This document shows, one piece after another, positions 27,601-37,138 of a DNA stretch of 64,000 nucleotides. The translations under genes were made by a program, and so were the position numbers. Numbering within the stretch: the first letter of the stretch is position 1; the number at the start of each line of letters is the position of its first letter. Source of the DNA: Methylobacterium sp. B4 (lineage in GTDB: Bacteria > Pseudomonadota > Alphaproteobacteria > Rhizobiales > Beijerinckiaceae); the NCBI RefSeq assembly GCF_003201865.1, contig NZ_QJJJ01000003.1, forward strand, positions 124,001 to 188,000, written 5' to 3'. The notes under the pieces were generated by a model, which saw nothing but the letters and a program-made list of their open reading frames with translations, had not been told where the DNA came from and made no database searches.

Positions 27601-29886
27601 ATGGAGCGAACGCCCGTGACTTCACCCAAGGACGGCACCAGGGATGGTGCCAAGCCTACGGAGCAGGCCAAGGGGCCGGCCAAGGATCAGGCCAGGGATC
27701 AGTCCAAGGACCTGAGCAGGGCGCAGTCCGGCACGTCCGATCCGAAGGCGAGCGCAACGCCGTCCGGCCCGTCGCCGTCCGCCTCCAAACCCGATGCGAG
27801 CAAGCCTGAGCCGGTTAAGTCCGAGCCGGTGAAACCCGGTCCGACCGGCAGCAGCGCCCTCCCCGGAGGAAACGCGCCCGGCACAGTCGGCCGGTCGCAG
27901 GACGCCACCCCGCAGGCCAGGACGGATTCGCCGGCAAAGCCGGGTCCGACCGGCAGCAGCGCCATTCCCTCCGGGTCCGGTCCGACCTCCGGGCCCGGCA
28001 AGCCGCTCTCAGGCCCCTCCTCCGCATCCTCCGCTCCCGTCTCGGGCAGTGCACCTTTGCCGGGCAGCGCCCCCTTGAAGCCGGCCGCGACCGGCAGCAG
28101 TGCCATCCCGCCGGGCACCGCGGGGAGCAAGCCCGGCGATCCCAAGGCGAACGAGTTGAAGCCCGAGGCTCCCGCCAAGGCTGGCGCCATCGGCAGCAGC
28201 GCGCTGAAGTCCGAGCCCCCGGCTTCCGAGGCCGCCAAAACCGATCCCAAAACCGATACTAAGACCGACCCGAAGTCGGACGGGAAGCCCGAGGCCAAGC
28301 CGGGAGCGACGCCGGGCACGGCGTCTGGGACGACCCGGGTGACGGAAACCGCCTCGCTGACCGACGGCCCGATCCTCGACCTCAAGGCCAAGCGGCTGTC
28401 CGACGCCGGGGAGACGGCGAAGTCCGGCACGAATCCCGAAGCCGCGAAGGCCGCTCCGGGGGCGCCCGGCGCGACGACGGCAGCCCCGAAGGCGGCCGCA
28501 CCGGCCCGCGGGGGCGCGGGCTTCGGCACCGTGGCCGCCTCGGGCCTGCTCGGCGGCCTCATCGGCGCCGGCCTGCTCTACGGCGTCACCACCTACCAGC
28601 GCGGAGCCGACCCGCGGCTGGCCGCCCTCGATCGGACCCTGGCGGGCCTCGCCACGAAGGATGCGCTCGGGGCGCTCGACAAGCGCCTCGCGGCCAACGA
28701 GCAGGCGCTGAAGGCGCTGCCCGAGTCCGTAGGAAGGGCCGAGGCCGCCGCCAAGGCGGCGACCGCCCGGGCCGACGAGGCCCTGCAGAAGGCGGGCGCG
28801 GCCCCCGCCACCCCGGCCGCCGACGGTTCGGCCCCCGTGGCCGCGGCGGCGCCCGCCGATCTCGTCGCCCGCCTCGATGCCCTCGACCAGCGCGTCTCGG
28901 CGCTTCAGGAGGAGCCGGGCCGCGACGGCAACGCCGAGGTGAAGACGGTGCCCGGCGCCGATCCGGCGGCGCTCGCCGCCCTCGACGAGCGGATCAAGGC
29001 GCTCGAAGCGAACGGAGCGAAGGAGGCGGCACCGGATCTCTCGGGCAAGCTCGCCGCGCTCCAGGGCGAGGTCGAATCCCGCAGCAAGGCAGATCAGGAG
29101 GCCGAGGCCGCCTTGGCCAAGCGCCTCGACGAGGTGCAGAAGACGCTGGAGGGACGCGTCACCGCAGCAAGCCAGGCGGTGCAGGAGGCGACCCAGGCCA
29201 GCAAGCAGGCGGCGGAAGCCGCCCAGGGCCGGGCGGACGAGGCCGTGCGCGGCGTCGAGCGCCGGCTGCAGGAGCAGGCCGACCGGATCGCCAGCCTCGA
29301 CAAGGCGCTCGATCAGAGCGCCAAACAGGCCACGGTGCAATCCACCCTGCGCATCGTCTCCGCCGACCGGATCGTCAGCGCCCTGGAGGCCGGCCAGCCC
29401 TATCCGGAGGCGCTCGCCAGCCTGCGCACCCTCGAAGCGCCCGATTCCAAGCGCCTCGACGCGCTCACCCCCTTCGCCGACAAGGGCGCTCCGACCGCCG
29501 CGCGCTTCGCGGCGGAGTTCCGCGGCATCGCCGACAAGATCGCCGAGGCCAAGCGCGCGGCCCAGGCCAAGCAGGTGGCCGAGTCCGGCAGCGTCGGCGA
29601 TCGGCTGATGAACATGGCAAGCTCACTGGTGCAGGTGAAACGGGCCGACGCCCCCGCCGCGAGCGGCGGGACGGCGCAGGAGGGCACCGGCTCGACGGCG
29701 CAGGTGCAGGCGGCGCTCGACCGCGGCGACATCGCCGAGGCGGCCAAGGCCTACGCGGCGCTGCCGCAGGAGGCACAGGCCCAGGGCGGGGATTTCGGCG
29801 CGCGGCTCACGGCGCGGGCCGAGGCCGGCCGCGCCGCGCAGGCCCTGCTGGCGGATGCCTTCACCGGCTTGCCCCCCGCGCGCTGA
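27601..29886 (+). CDS. Mitofilin/Mic60-like inner membrane protein
   Basis: A 761-residue protein with the layout of alphaproteobacterial Mic60. The first 300 residues are a disordered Pro/Lys/Ser/Ala-rich tail, then one membrane helix (GTVAASGLLGGLIGAGLLYG, about 306-326), a long coiled coil to about residue 590, and a mitofilin-type C-terminal domain starting near VQSTLRIVSADRIVSALEAG. Mic60 bends inner membranes and, in mitochondria, makes crista junctions; alphaproteobacterial forms sit beside heme genes as here. The tail contains four spaced copies of a G(P/A)(T/I)GSSA(I/L) motif (codons starting near 27838, 27946, 28084 and 28183). GTG at 27616 is an alternative start. Confidence 0.88.
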   Translation: MERTPVTSPKDGTRDGAKPTEQAKGPAKDQARDQSKDLSRAQSGTSDPKASATPSGPSPSASKPDASKPEPVKSEPVKPGPTGSSALPGGNAPGTVGRSQDATPQARTDSPAKPGPTGSSAIPSGSGPTSGPGKPLSGPSSASSAPVSGSAPLPGSAPLKPAATGSSAIPPGTAGSKPGDPKANELKPEAPAKAGAIGSSALKSEPPASEAAKTDPKTDTKTDPKSDGKPEAKPGATPGTASGTTRVTETASLTDGPILDLKAKRLSDAGETAKSGTNPEAAKAAPGAPGATTAAPKAAAPARGGAGFGTVAASGLLGGLIGAGLLYGVTTYQRGADPRLAALDRTLAGLATKDALGALDKRLAANEQALKALPESVGRAEAAAKAATARADEALQKAGAAPATPAADGSAPVAAAAPADLVARLDALDQRVSALQEEPGRDGNAEVKTVPGADPAALAALDERIKALEANGAKEAAPDLSGKLAALQGEVESRSKADQEAEAALAKRLDEVQKTLEGRVTAASQAVQEATQASKQAAEAAQGRADEAVRGVERRLQEQADRIASLDKALDQSAKQATVQSTLRIVSADRIVSALEAGQPYPEALASLRTLEAPDSKRLDALTPFADKGAPTAARFAAEFRGIADKIAEAKRAAQAKQVAESGSVGDRLMNMASSLVQVKRADAPAASGGTAQEGTGSTAQVQAALDRGDIAEAAKAYAALPQEAQAQGGDFGARLTARAEAGRAAQALLADAFTGLPPAR

Positions 29887-30001
29887 CGGGCGTTCCGGCA
29901 TGCCCTCGACCCTCAGGCCGCGCCCGGCTCGGCCTTCCCTCATCCCACTCTGCCCGGGCCGCGAGCGCCCGCTCCCCGTGCTTCCAAGGAGGCCCTGACC
30001 C

Positions 30002-31519
30002 ATGTGGCGCGCCCTCGTCTTCCTGGCCCTCCTCGCCGTTGCGGCCTACGCCGCGGTGTGGATCGCCGACCATCCGGGCTCCGTGACCGTCGTCTGGAAC
30101 GGCTACGAGATCGGCATGAGCCTCGCCATCGCGCTCACGGGCGTGCTGGTGGCCGCGATCGTCATCGGCCTGATCTGGGCGATCGTGACCGGCGTGATCG
30201 GCCTGCCGGCCAGCATCAGCCGCTCCACCCGCGAGCGGCGCCGCAACAAGGGTCTCGCCTCGCTCTCGCGGGGCATGATCGCGGTCGGCTCCGGCGATCC
30301 GCTCGCCGCCCGCCGCCACGCGGGCGATGCCGAGCGCCTGCTCGGCAGCCAGCCGCTGACGCTGCTCCTCAAGGCCCAGGCCGCCCAGATTTCGGGCGAC
30401 CGCGACGCGGCCGAGCAGGCCTTCAAGCGCATGGCCGACGATCCCGAGACGCGGGTGTTGGGCCTACGCGGCCTGTTCGTGGAGGCCCGCCGCCGCGAGG
30501 ACGAGGGTGCCGCCCGCGCCTACGCCACGGAGGCCGCCCGGCTCGCACCCAGCGTCACCTGGGCCAACGAGGCGGTGCTGGAGGCCCAGTGCGCCGACGG
30601 GGAGTGGTCGGCGGCGCAGGAGACGGTGGAGCGGCGTGCAGCGCTCGGCCTGATGGACAAGAACGCGGCCCGCCGCCAGCGCGCGGTGCTGCTGACCGCC
30701 GCCGCACAGAGCCGCGAGGCCGGCGAGCCGGAGACGGCGACCGAGCAGGCGCTCAAGGCCATCAAGCTGGCCCCCGAACTGGTGCCGGCCGCGGTCATCG
30801 CCGGCCGCCTGCTCGCCCGCCGCAACGACCTGCGCAAGGCCGCCAAGATCATCGAGGCCGCCTGGAAATCGACGCCGCATCCGGAGCTGGCCAAAGTCTA
30901 TCTCAACCTGCGCAGCGGTGATTCCGCCCGCGACCGGATGGTCCGCGCCGAGACGCTGGCCAAGATCTCGTCCTGGGACCCCGAATCGCGCCTCGTCATC
31001 GCCCAAGCCGCGAGCGAGGCCAAGGAGTTCGGCCGCGCCCGCGAGGCGCTGGCGCCGCTGCTCGACGACCGTCCCACGGCCCGCGTCTGCCGCATGATGG
31101 CGCGGATCGAGACCGCCGAGCACGGCCCTGACAGCGGACGCGCCCGCGAATGGCTCTCCCGCGCCGCCCGCGCCCCGCGCGATCCGGCCTGGGTCGCCGA
31201 CGGCGTGATTTCGGAGCGGTGGGCGCCCGTCTCCCCGGTCAGCGGCCGCCTCGATGCCTTCGTCTGGAAGACCCCGCCGGAGATCCTGGCGGGACCGGAC
31301 GAGGACGAGGTCCCCGCCCCGGCCACGCCGGAGCCGGCGGTTCCGGCTCGGATCGAGTCCATGCCCGCCCCGGTGACCAGCGACAGCCCTGCTCCGTCGA
31401 CGCCGGGCTTCCTCGAAACCGGCGCCGGCACGCCCGCCGTCGCGCCGACGCCGGCGCCCGCCAACGCCCCGACCGCTCCCGCGCCGACGAACACCGAGCG
31501 GTCCCGCCGCATCGCCTGA
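30002..31519 (+). CDS. hemY: HemY N-terminal domain protein
   Basis: A 505-residue inner membrane protein with two N-terminal helices (ALVFLALLAVAAYAAVWIAD and MSLAIALTGVLVAAIVIGLIW) and a TPR-like helical part, the layout of proteobacterial HemY (not the Bacillus protoporphyrinogen oxidase of the same name). Between the helices is VTVVWNGYEIGMS, the family hallmark. HemY proteins are encoded with hem genes and influence heme synthesis, but the mechanism is unsettled. The last 80 residues are Pro/Ala-rich and probably disordered. It lies 115 bp downstream of the mitofilin gene and likely shares its transcript with hemD. Confidence 0.9.
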   Translation: MWRALVFLALLAVAAYAAVWIADHPGSVTVVWNGYEIGMSLAIALTGVLVAAIVIGLIWAIVTGVIGLPASISRSTRERRRNKGLASLSRGMIAVGSGDPLAARRHAGDAERLLGSQPLTLLLKAQAAQISGDRDAAEQAFKRMADDPETRVLGLRGLFVEARRREDEGAARAYATEAARLAPSVTWANEAVLEAQCADGEWSAAQETVERRAALGLMDKNAARRQRAVLLTAAAQSREAGEPETATEQALKAIKLAPELVPAAVIAGRLLARRNDLRKAAKIIEAAWKSTPHPELAKVYLNLRSGDSARDRMVRAETLAKISSWDPESRLVIAQAASEAKEFGRAREALAPLLDDRPTARVCRMMARIETAEHGPDSGRAREWLSRAARAPRDPAWVADGVISERWAPVSPVSGRLDAFVWKTPPEILAGPDEDEVPAPATPEPAVPARIESMPAPVTSDSPAPSTPGFLETGAGTPAVAPTPAPANAPTAPAPTNTERSRRIA

Positions 31520-31526
31520 CGCCGCC

Positions 31527-31553
31527 GCGCCGCCCGGCCCCACCGGGCGGCGC
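31527..31553 (+). terminator. GC-rich hairpin after hemY
   Basis: A perfect 11-bp stem (gcgccgcccgg / ccgggcggcgc) with loop cccca begins 7 bases after the hemY stop. No T-run follows, so termination efficiency is uncertain, but position and stability fit an operon end. Confidence 0.6.
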
Positions 31554-31680
31554 TGCAGGCCGTGCAAACTTCGGCAAACTGCGCCTTGCCAGAAGCCGAA
31601 GCCCCGGCTACAGACCCGCCACCTGCCGCACGCGACCACGTCCCGCGCCCCAAGCGCCCGCGTCGTCCCCGGCCGGTCCC

Positions 31681-31770
31681 GGAGGGGTGGCCGAGTGGTT
31701 GAAGGCGCACGCCTGGAAAGTGTGTATACCGGAAACGGTATCGCGGGTTCGAATCCCGCTCCCTCCGCCA
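31681..31770 (+). tRNA. tRNA-Ser (anticodon GGA)
   Basis: A 90-nt class II tRNA with encoded CCA. The acceptor strands GGAGGGG and TCCCTCC pair over seven positions (one G-T). The D arm contains tggccgagtggttgaaggcg, the anticodon loop CTGGAAA gives GGA, the variable arm is long (gtataccggaaacggtat), and the T arm is GCGGG-TTCGAAT-CCCGC. Confidence 0.96.
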
Positions 31771-32321
31771 GGCATCTATAAACCGCTGAAAATGAACGGT
31801 TTTTGGCTTTCGCTCCCAACACACGTGCTGACACTGTGTCACCGTGGCATTTGGGAGCGAAGTCAACGGTGCGCCGTGCCGAGTATCTGCAATATCGCCG
31901 TGGTCGCTGATACGTCCGCCTGCGGGTTCCAGCCATCTCGTCGCCACGTTCGGCCAGCAGCATCTCGTCAGAGCCCTAGACACAGCGAGCGAAGCGGTAG
32001 CTCGCGAGCGCCGCTGGATCGCGCTCTCACTGCTATGGGTGTGCATCGGCTCGCAGAACCCATGGGAAGGCCAAGGCAGTTTCGTCAGCGCCGTTGAAGC
32101 GGAAGCTGACGACGTTCGGCACGGTACGGCTTTCGGCTGGATCTCGAAGAGACGACGGGCTCGCCGCGCCGATCGACACCAGCAGCGGAGCAGACTGCTT
32201 CGACAAGCCGGCGGATGGCGTCGCCGCACGCGGTGTGCGCCTGCTCACCGCGTGCGGGTCGGCAAGTGCCCTAGCCATCGGTGTGCGTGGCTGTCGCCAC
32301 CGTCTTGAGAAGGCATGCCCC
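31771..32321. other. Intergenic region downstream of tRNA-Ser, no gene assigned
   Basis: About 550 bases with lower GC than the genes on either side. Frames are open on both strands, but none has a recognisable motif, ribosome site or conserved-looking protein. I looked for an integrase remnant or a second copy of the tRNA 3' end (gggttcgaatcccgctccct) nearby and saw neither. Confidence 0.4.
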
Positions 32322-33383
32322 TTGAGGGATCGGGAACGCCCGCGCTCCGGCTTCAGCCGGCGTCGTTTCGGGACCATGCTCGTCGGCGGTTTCGCGGCCG
32401 GGGTGGCGTCACGCGCGATCCAGCCGGCGGAAGCGGCCTCCGAGGATGTCCGCATCGCCGACCTGGATTGGGTCGATGCCCGGCGCGACCGCCGGGTGCC
32501 GGCGCGCCTGTACTGGCCCTCCCAAGGGGTCATAGCGGCATCGGCGAGGCCTCTGCCCTTGATCGTCTTCTCGCATGGCCTCGGCCAGTCGCGGCTGGGG
32601 TACAGTTATCTCGGGCGCCACTGGGCGGGCAGCGGTTACGCCAGCCTGCACGTGCAGCACGTCGGCAGCGACGGCAGCGTGTGGGCCGGCAATCCGTTCG
32701 AGATTCTCGACCGCGTGAACGTGGCGGCGGATGAGCGCGAGGCCATCGCTCGGGCCGCCGACGTGAGCTTTGCCCTCGACCGCATCCTCGACAGGAGCAG
32801 CGCCTTCGCCGCGTTCATCGACCCGGCGCGGGTCATCGCCGCCGGGCATTCCTACGGCGCCAACACGACCTTGCTCCTCGGCGGCGCGCGCGTCGTTCGC
32901 GAAGGGCGGACGCTCGACCGTAGGGATCCGCGCTTCAAGGCCGGCATCGTCATCTCGGCGCCGCCCTTCTACGGCGAGCGCGATCTGCAGGCCGTACTGG
33001 CGGCCGTCGCCATGCCGACCTTCCACGTGACCGCAACGGAGGACCTGATCGCGCTGCCGGGTCGTCGGTCGCCGGTGCAGGATCGTCTCGACGTCTACGA
33101 GGCGGTCGGGACCTCGCGGAAAGCGTTGGCAGTCTTCCAGGGCGGGTCGCACAGCATCTTTACCGATCGGGCGCTGACGGGCGGGGCGAGGCTCAACCCG
33201 CAGGTGAAGCAGGCGACCGCGGAAGGCGCTCTGGCCTTCCTCGACTTGGTCTTCCGGGGCGACGCCTCACCCTTGGCGTCGTGGAGCGAGACGTGGCGAC
33301 CGATCCTCGCCGTGGCGCCAATACCTTACCGAGCCACCGAACCGTCCAGGCATTCAACCCGCCGATCTCGGCCCCGCTCGTAG
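32322..33383 (+). CDS. Tat-exported alpha/beta hydrolase (dienelactone hydrolase/PAF-acetylhydrolase-like)
   Basis: About 353 residues. A twin-arginine signal is visible at the start ([20 protein letters not shown], cleavage after AEA), so the enzyme should be folded before export. The catalytic domain has the oxyanion segment [12 protein letters not shown], the nucleophile elbow [10 protein letters not shown], an acidic residue around TATEDLI and a late histidine in GGSHSIFTD, completing a Ser-Asp-His triad. It resembles the COG4188 group of predicted dienelactone hydrolases or PAF-acetylhydrolases; substrate unknown. The start is uncertain: TTG at 32322 has gagaagg upstream and keeps the whole Tat motif, while ATG at 32376 would remove it. 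Confidence 0.75.
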   Translation: MRDRERPRSGFSRRRFGTMLVGGFAAGVASRAIQPAEAASEDVRIADLDWVDARRDRRVPARLYWPSQGVIAASARPLPLIVFSHGLGQSRLGYSYLGRHWAGSGYASLHVQHVGSDGSVWAGNPFEILDRVNVAADEREAIARAADVSFALDRILDRSSAFAAFIDPARVIAAGHSYGANTTLLLGGARVVREGRTLDRRDPRFKAGIVISAPPFYGERDLQAVLAAVAMPTFHVTATEDLIALPGRRSPVQDRLDVYEAVGTSRKALAVFQGGSHSIFTDRALTGGARLNPQVKQATAEGALAFLDLVFRGDASPLASWSETWRPILAVAPIPYRATEPSRHSTRRSRPRS

Positions 33384-33418
33384 CAGCCGCGCCAACCTTC
33401 GCTCCGCCCGGACGGTCC

Positions 33419-34552
33419 ATGTTCCACCTGATCTTCGGTCTGCCCTGCCTCTACGTCATCGTCCGGGTGCTGTGGCCTCTGCCTTGGCCGTTCGCCTTGA
33501 AGGCCTGCGTCGCGATCCTCCTGCTCGTCGCGTCCCAGTACCACCTGTGGAGCCGCCTCTCGTCGGGCTCGGTGTTCTCGCCCGAATTTCCGCGCGTGCT
33601 GGTCATCCTGTTCAACTGGGCGTTCGGCGCCATTTTCTTGCTGGCGGCCATGCAGGTGGCGCTCGATGTCGTCGCGTTGGCCAGCAAACTCATGCCGGGC
33701 GGAGGCTGGTCGATACCCGCGGCGGGGCGCTACGCCGAGGCCGGTCTGGCCATGCTTCTATCGGCGGTCGCGGTGGTGCAGGCGGTGCGGGTGCCCCCGC
33801 TGAAGGATGTCACCGTCGAGATCGAGAACCTCCCGCCCGCCTTCGAAGGTTACACGCTCCTCCAACTGACCGACCTGCATCTCAGCCGCCTGTTCCCGGC
33901 GCGCTGGGCGCGCGAGGTCGTGGCGCGATCCAACGCCCTCGGCGTCGATCTCATCGTGATCACCGGCGACCTGATCGACGGATCCCTCGCGGCCCGTCGG
34001 GCCGACGTCGAACCCTTGCGCGACCTGCGGGCCCGCGACGGGGTCTGGCTGATCCCCGGCAACCACGAGTATTTCTTCGCGTACGCGGCCTGGATGCGCC
34101 ACTATGCCGAGTTGGGGCTGGCCGTGCTCGCCAACCGGCACACGGTCCTGAAACGCGGTGACGACGCGCTCGTCCTGGCCGGTGTGACCGACCTTTCGGC
34201 CGCGCATGCGGGGCAGCCGGCCCACGACCTCGATGCGGCGTTGGCCGGTGCTCCCGCCCGTGCCCCCATCCTCCTCCTCGACCATCAGCCGAGGGATGCG
34301 GCCAAGGCGGCCGCGAAGGGCGTGGCCCTGCAGCTCTCCGGTCATACGCATGGAGGGATGGTCGTGGGTCTCGACCGGCTGGTCGCACGGGCGAATGGCG
34401 GCTTCGTCTCGGGCGCCTACGCGGTCGGCGGCATGACGCTCTACGTCAACAACGGCACGGCGCTGTGGCCGGGCTTCGCCCTTCGACTGGGCCCGCCCTC
34501 CGAGCTGACGCGCATCACGCTGCGAGCTGGAGTTCGACCTCTCGCGCCTTGA
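33419..34552 (+). CDS. Membrane-anchored calcineurin-like metallophosphoesterase
   Basis: A 377-residue protein with about four N-terminal helices (residues 1-125) and a metallophosphatase domain. The full metal-binding set is present: [24 protein letters not shown], and LSGHTHGGM. This layout resembles YkuE/YaeI-type phosphodiesterases, some of which act on UDP-diacylglucosamine or phospholipids; the substrate cannot be decided here. The start at ATG 33419 follows the hydrolase stop by 35 bases on the same strand, so the two may be cotranscribed. It ends close to a convergent LysR gene. Confidence 0.85.
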   Translation: MFHLIFGLPCLYVIVRVLWPLPWPFALKACVAILLLVASQYHLWSRLSSGSVFSPEFPRVLVILFNWAFGAIFLLAAMQVALDVVALASKLMPGGGWSIPAAGRYAEAGLAMLLSAVAVVQAVRVPPLKDVTVEIENLPPAFEGYTLLQLTDLHLSRLFPARWAREVVARSNALGVDLIVITGDLIDGSLAARRADVEPLRDLRARDGVWLIPGNHEYFFAYAAWMRHYAELGLAVLANRHTVLKRGDDALVLAGVTDLSAAHAGQPAHDLDAALAGAPARAPILLLDHQPRDAAKAAAKGVALQLSGHTHGGMVVGLDRLVARANGGFVSGAYAVGGMTLYVNNGTALWPGFALRLGPPSELTRITLRAGVRPLAP

Positions 34553-34580
34553 TCGCGGCGCTCTGCTCGACTTTGGCCCA

Positions 34581-35462
34581 TCAGATATCGCGCATCGGAC
34601 GGAACGGCGCCGCCGCCCGCAACTCGCGCGAGATGTAATGCGCGAGGTGCTCCGCGGCGTCCGAGATTCCGGTCGGGCGACGCACCAGCACGAGGTCGAT
34701 GTTCGGCAGCTTCGGCATGCCGTCCTCCTCGCCGAGCCGCCGCATGCCGCTCGACATCGCGCAATGCGGAAACACCGAGACGGCAAGCCGCGCGAAGACT
34801 GCGGCTTGCAGACCCGCGATCGTGTCGCTCACCGAGCGGATCGTCCAACGGCGCCCGGCCGTGCCGAGCGCTTCGAGCGCGCGTTGGCGATAGATGCTGC
34901 CGGCAGGCAGCACGGCCAGCGGGATCGGGTCGTCGGTCTCCGGCCGACCGCCGCGCCCCGCGACCCAGGAAAGCGGTTCCGTGCGCACCGCTTCGCCGCG
35001 ATGCAGATCCGGTTGCTCCGTCAGGATCGCGATATCCAGTTTGTCGCGCATCAGTTCGGCGTGCAGATACACGCTTCGGCGGCAGTGCAGCTGGATCTCG
35101 ATCTCAGGATAGGCACGCGAGAAGCGGCCGAGCACCTCGGGCAGCAGGTATGCGGCGTAGAGGTCGGGCGTCCCGAGCGTCACCCGCCCGGCGACGCCGG
35201 GGAGAGCGAAGCGGGCCTTCGCCTCCTCGGACAGGCGCAGCATGGCGCGGGCATATTCGAGCAGGATCTCGCCGTCCGCCGTCAGCATGATTCGGCGCCG
35301 ATCGGGGCCGAACACCGGACGGCCAAGATGCGCTTCGAGGCGGCCGATCTGATGGGTGACCGCGGATTGCGTGCGTCCGACCGCGCGGCCCGCCGAGGTC
35401 ACCCCGCCGGTATCTACGATTGCGACGAAGGTCCGCAGAAGCGCGAGGTCGAGATCGCTCAT
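34581..35462 (-). CDS. LysR-family transcriptional regulator
   Basis: A 293-residue LysR regulator: helix-turn-helix at the N-terminus (LALLRTFVAIVDTGGVTSAG, then GRTQSAVTHQIGRLE) and a periplasmic-binding-like effector domain from about residue 90 (GRVTLGTPDLYAAYLLPEVL). It is divergent from the tctCBA-sorAB genes with 136 bp between them, the standard LysR layout, so it probably controls that transporter and sulfite dehydrogenase in response to the imported compound. ATG at 35462 is preferred to a TTG three codons upstream. Confidence 0.9.
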   Translation of the reverse strand: MSDLDLALLRTFVAIVDTGGVTSAGRAVGRTQSAVTHQIGRLEAHLGRPVFGPDRRRIMLTADGEILLEYARAMLRLSEEAKARFALPGVAGRVTLGTPDLYAAYLLPEVLGRFSRAYPEIEIQLHCRRSVYLHAELMRDKLDIAILTEQPDLHRGEAVRTEPLSWVAGRGGRPETDDPIPLAVLPAGSIYRQRALEALGTAGRRWTIRSVSDTIAGLQAAVFARLAVSVFPHCAMSSGMRRLGEEDGMPKLPNIDLVLVRRPTGISDAAEHLAHYISRELRAAAPFRPMRDI

Positions 35463-35598
35463 GTCGATCAATTTATTTCATGCGTGGAATGCACACTATG
35501 AACTTTATTGCCGGTCCTGTCGTCGTTAATCTGCCCTCCGGTGACGCGGCGACGGATCGAGACAAACCGACAGAGACCTGCGCAACGGGAGAAGCGCC

Positions 35599-36555
35599 AT
35601 GGGTTGGACGAGACGGGACGCTCTCGGCTGCGGCGCCGCCGCGGTCGCGCTAACGGCGGCGGGCAGGGCCTTCGCGCAGACCTATCCGAGCCGCCCGATC
35701 GAGCTCGTCGTTCCGTGGGGTCCGGGCGGCGGCGCCGACCAACTCGCACGCAAGATCGCGCAGCTCGCCGAGCCCATGCTCGGCCAGGGGCTCCCGGTGG
35801 TGAACGTACCCGGCGGCACGGGCGCGACCGGAATGGCCAAGCTGCTCGCCAACCCCGCCGATGGCCAGACGGCGGCGATCTACATCGCCGACTCGCACGC
35901 GCTGCTCGCCGGGACGGGCGCGCGCTGGAAGATCGAGGACATCGTTCCGGCCGCGGTGCTGATCCAGGCCCCGTCTTTCCTCTTCGTCGGACAGGACAGC
36001 CGGTTCAAGAACTGGGCCGAGTTCGCGCAGGAGGCCCAGTCGAAGCCGGGCACGCTCAAGGTCGCGACCCTGGGCTTCGGCAGCGTCGACGACTTCACCC
36101 TGAAATTCCTGGGCGCCAAGGGCGTCAAGGTCAATCCGGTGCCCTTCGCCAAGCCGGGCGAGCGTTACGTCTCGATCCTCGGTGGTCACGCGGATGCGCT
36201 CTATGAGCAGGCCGGGGACGTCGGGACCTTCCTCTCGGGCCGGCAGATGCGGCCTCTCCTCGTGTTCGGGCGACAACGATTCCCGGCTTTTCCCGACACA
36301 CCGTGCTCGACGGAGGTCGGCTTCGACATCGCGCTTCCGCAGTTCCGCTCGCTCGTCGTCCGTGCTGGAACCCCGCAGGAACGCGTCGAGCGGCTGTCCG
36401 ACACGCTCGCCAAGGTCGCCGGAAGCGACGAGTACAAGGCGTTCCTCAAGGAGCAGTTCGCGGACGAGAACAGCTTCCTCTCGGCCGCGCAGGCGGGCGA
36501 TTTCGTCCGCAAGCAGCTCGACGACATGAAGGCCGCCATCAAGCAGGCGTCCTGA
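35599..36555 (+). CDS. tctC: TctC-type tripartite tricarboxylate transporter binding protein
   Basis: A 318-residue periplasmic binding protein of the Bug/TctC family. The signal peptide has a twin-arginine-like start (MGWTRRDALG) and ends at GRAFA before QTYPSRPIE. YPSRPIELVVPWGPGGGADQ and NVPGGTGATGMAKL are the two family hallmarks around the ligand carboxylate. TctC delivers carboxylates, or in some bacteria sulfonates such as sulfolactate, to TctAB. Because the next genes after tctBA encode a SorAB-type sulfite dehydrogenase and xsc lies nearby, a sulfonate ligand is a fair inference, not shown by the sequence. Confidence 0.88.
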   Translation: MGWTRRDALGCGAAAVALTAAGRAFAQTYPSRPIELVVPWGPGGGADQLARKIAQLAEPMLGQGLPVVNVPGGTGATGMAKLLANPADGQTAAIYIADSHALLAGTGARWKIEDIVPAAVLIQAPSFLFVGQDSRFKNWAEFAQEAQSKPGTLKVATLGFGSVDDFTLKFLGAKGVKVNPVPFAKPGERYVSILGGHADALYEQAGDVGTFLSGRQMRPLLVFGRQRFPAFPDTPCSTEVGFDIALPQFRSLVVRAGTPQERVERLSDTLAKVAGSDEYKAFLKEQFADENSFLSAAQAGDFVRKQLDDMKAAIKQAS

Positions 36556-36556
36556 G

Positions 36557-37120
36557 ATGGCGGGCGAGAGCGCCGGGCGCGTGAACGGGTTCGGCGCGCG
36601 AATCGTGCCCGCGATCCCCTATTTCCTGTTGCTCGCCTTTACGATCTGGCTCTGGGGCATAGCCGGTCGCATCGACTATCAGGAGCGACCGGGCACGCTC
36701 GGGCCGGATTTCTGGCCGCGGGTCGCGATCGGCCTGATGGGATTGCTCTGCCTCATCCGGATCGCCACCGTCCTGGCGACCGGCGGGGCGGCCGCCCGCG
36801 GCATCGGAGCGGCGATCACGGGCGACGACGAGGAGGAGGACGAGACCGGCCCGCGCCGCCCGATCCTGCTCGGGCTCGGAATCGCGCTCACCCTCGCCTA
36901 CGGCCTCGTTCTGAACACGGTCGGCTTCCCGCTCGCGACCGCCCTGTTCCTGATCGGGTTCATGTATCTCGGCGGGTCGCGCCACCATCTCGCGATCTGG
37001 GTCTCGAGCCTGGTCGGCGTCGCACTCGTCACGGTGCTCCTGACGAAGGTCGTCTACGTGTCGCTGCCGAGGGGAGCGCCACCCTTCGACCGCGTCATCG
37101 ATCTCATCTCCGGCTTCTGA
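36557..37120 (+). CDS. tctB: TctB-type small membrane subunit of TTT transporter
   Basis: A 187-residue membrane protein with about four helices, the size and topology of TctB, the small permease subunit of tripartite tricarboxylate transporters. IVPAIPYFLLLAFTIWLWG and GPDFWPRVAIGLMGLLCLIR are the first two helices. An acidic stretch DDEEEDETGPR lies in the central cytoplasmic loop. It starts one base after the tctC stop and ends 18 bp before tctA. Sequence conservation in TctB is weak, so its place between tctC and tctA carries much of the assignment. Confidence 0.88.
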   Translation: MAGESAGRVNGFGARIVPAIPYFLLLAFTIWLWGIAGRIDYQERPGTLGPDFWPRVAIGLMGLLCLIRIATVLATGGAAARGIGAAITGDDEEEDETGPRRPILLGLGIALTLAYGLVLNTVGFPLATALFLIGFMYLGGSRHHLAIWVSSLVGVALVTVLLTKVVYVSLPRGAPPFDRVIDLISGF

Positions 37121-37138
37121 GCGGACGGGAGGCGGATC

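Noticed and set aside
31681..32321. Genomic island integrated at tRNA-Ser
   Set aside because: No integrase gene and no second copy of the tRNA 3' end were seen in the following sequence.
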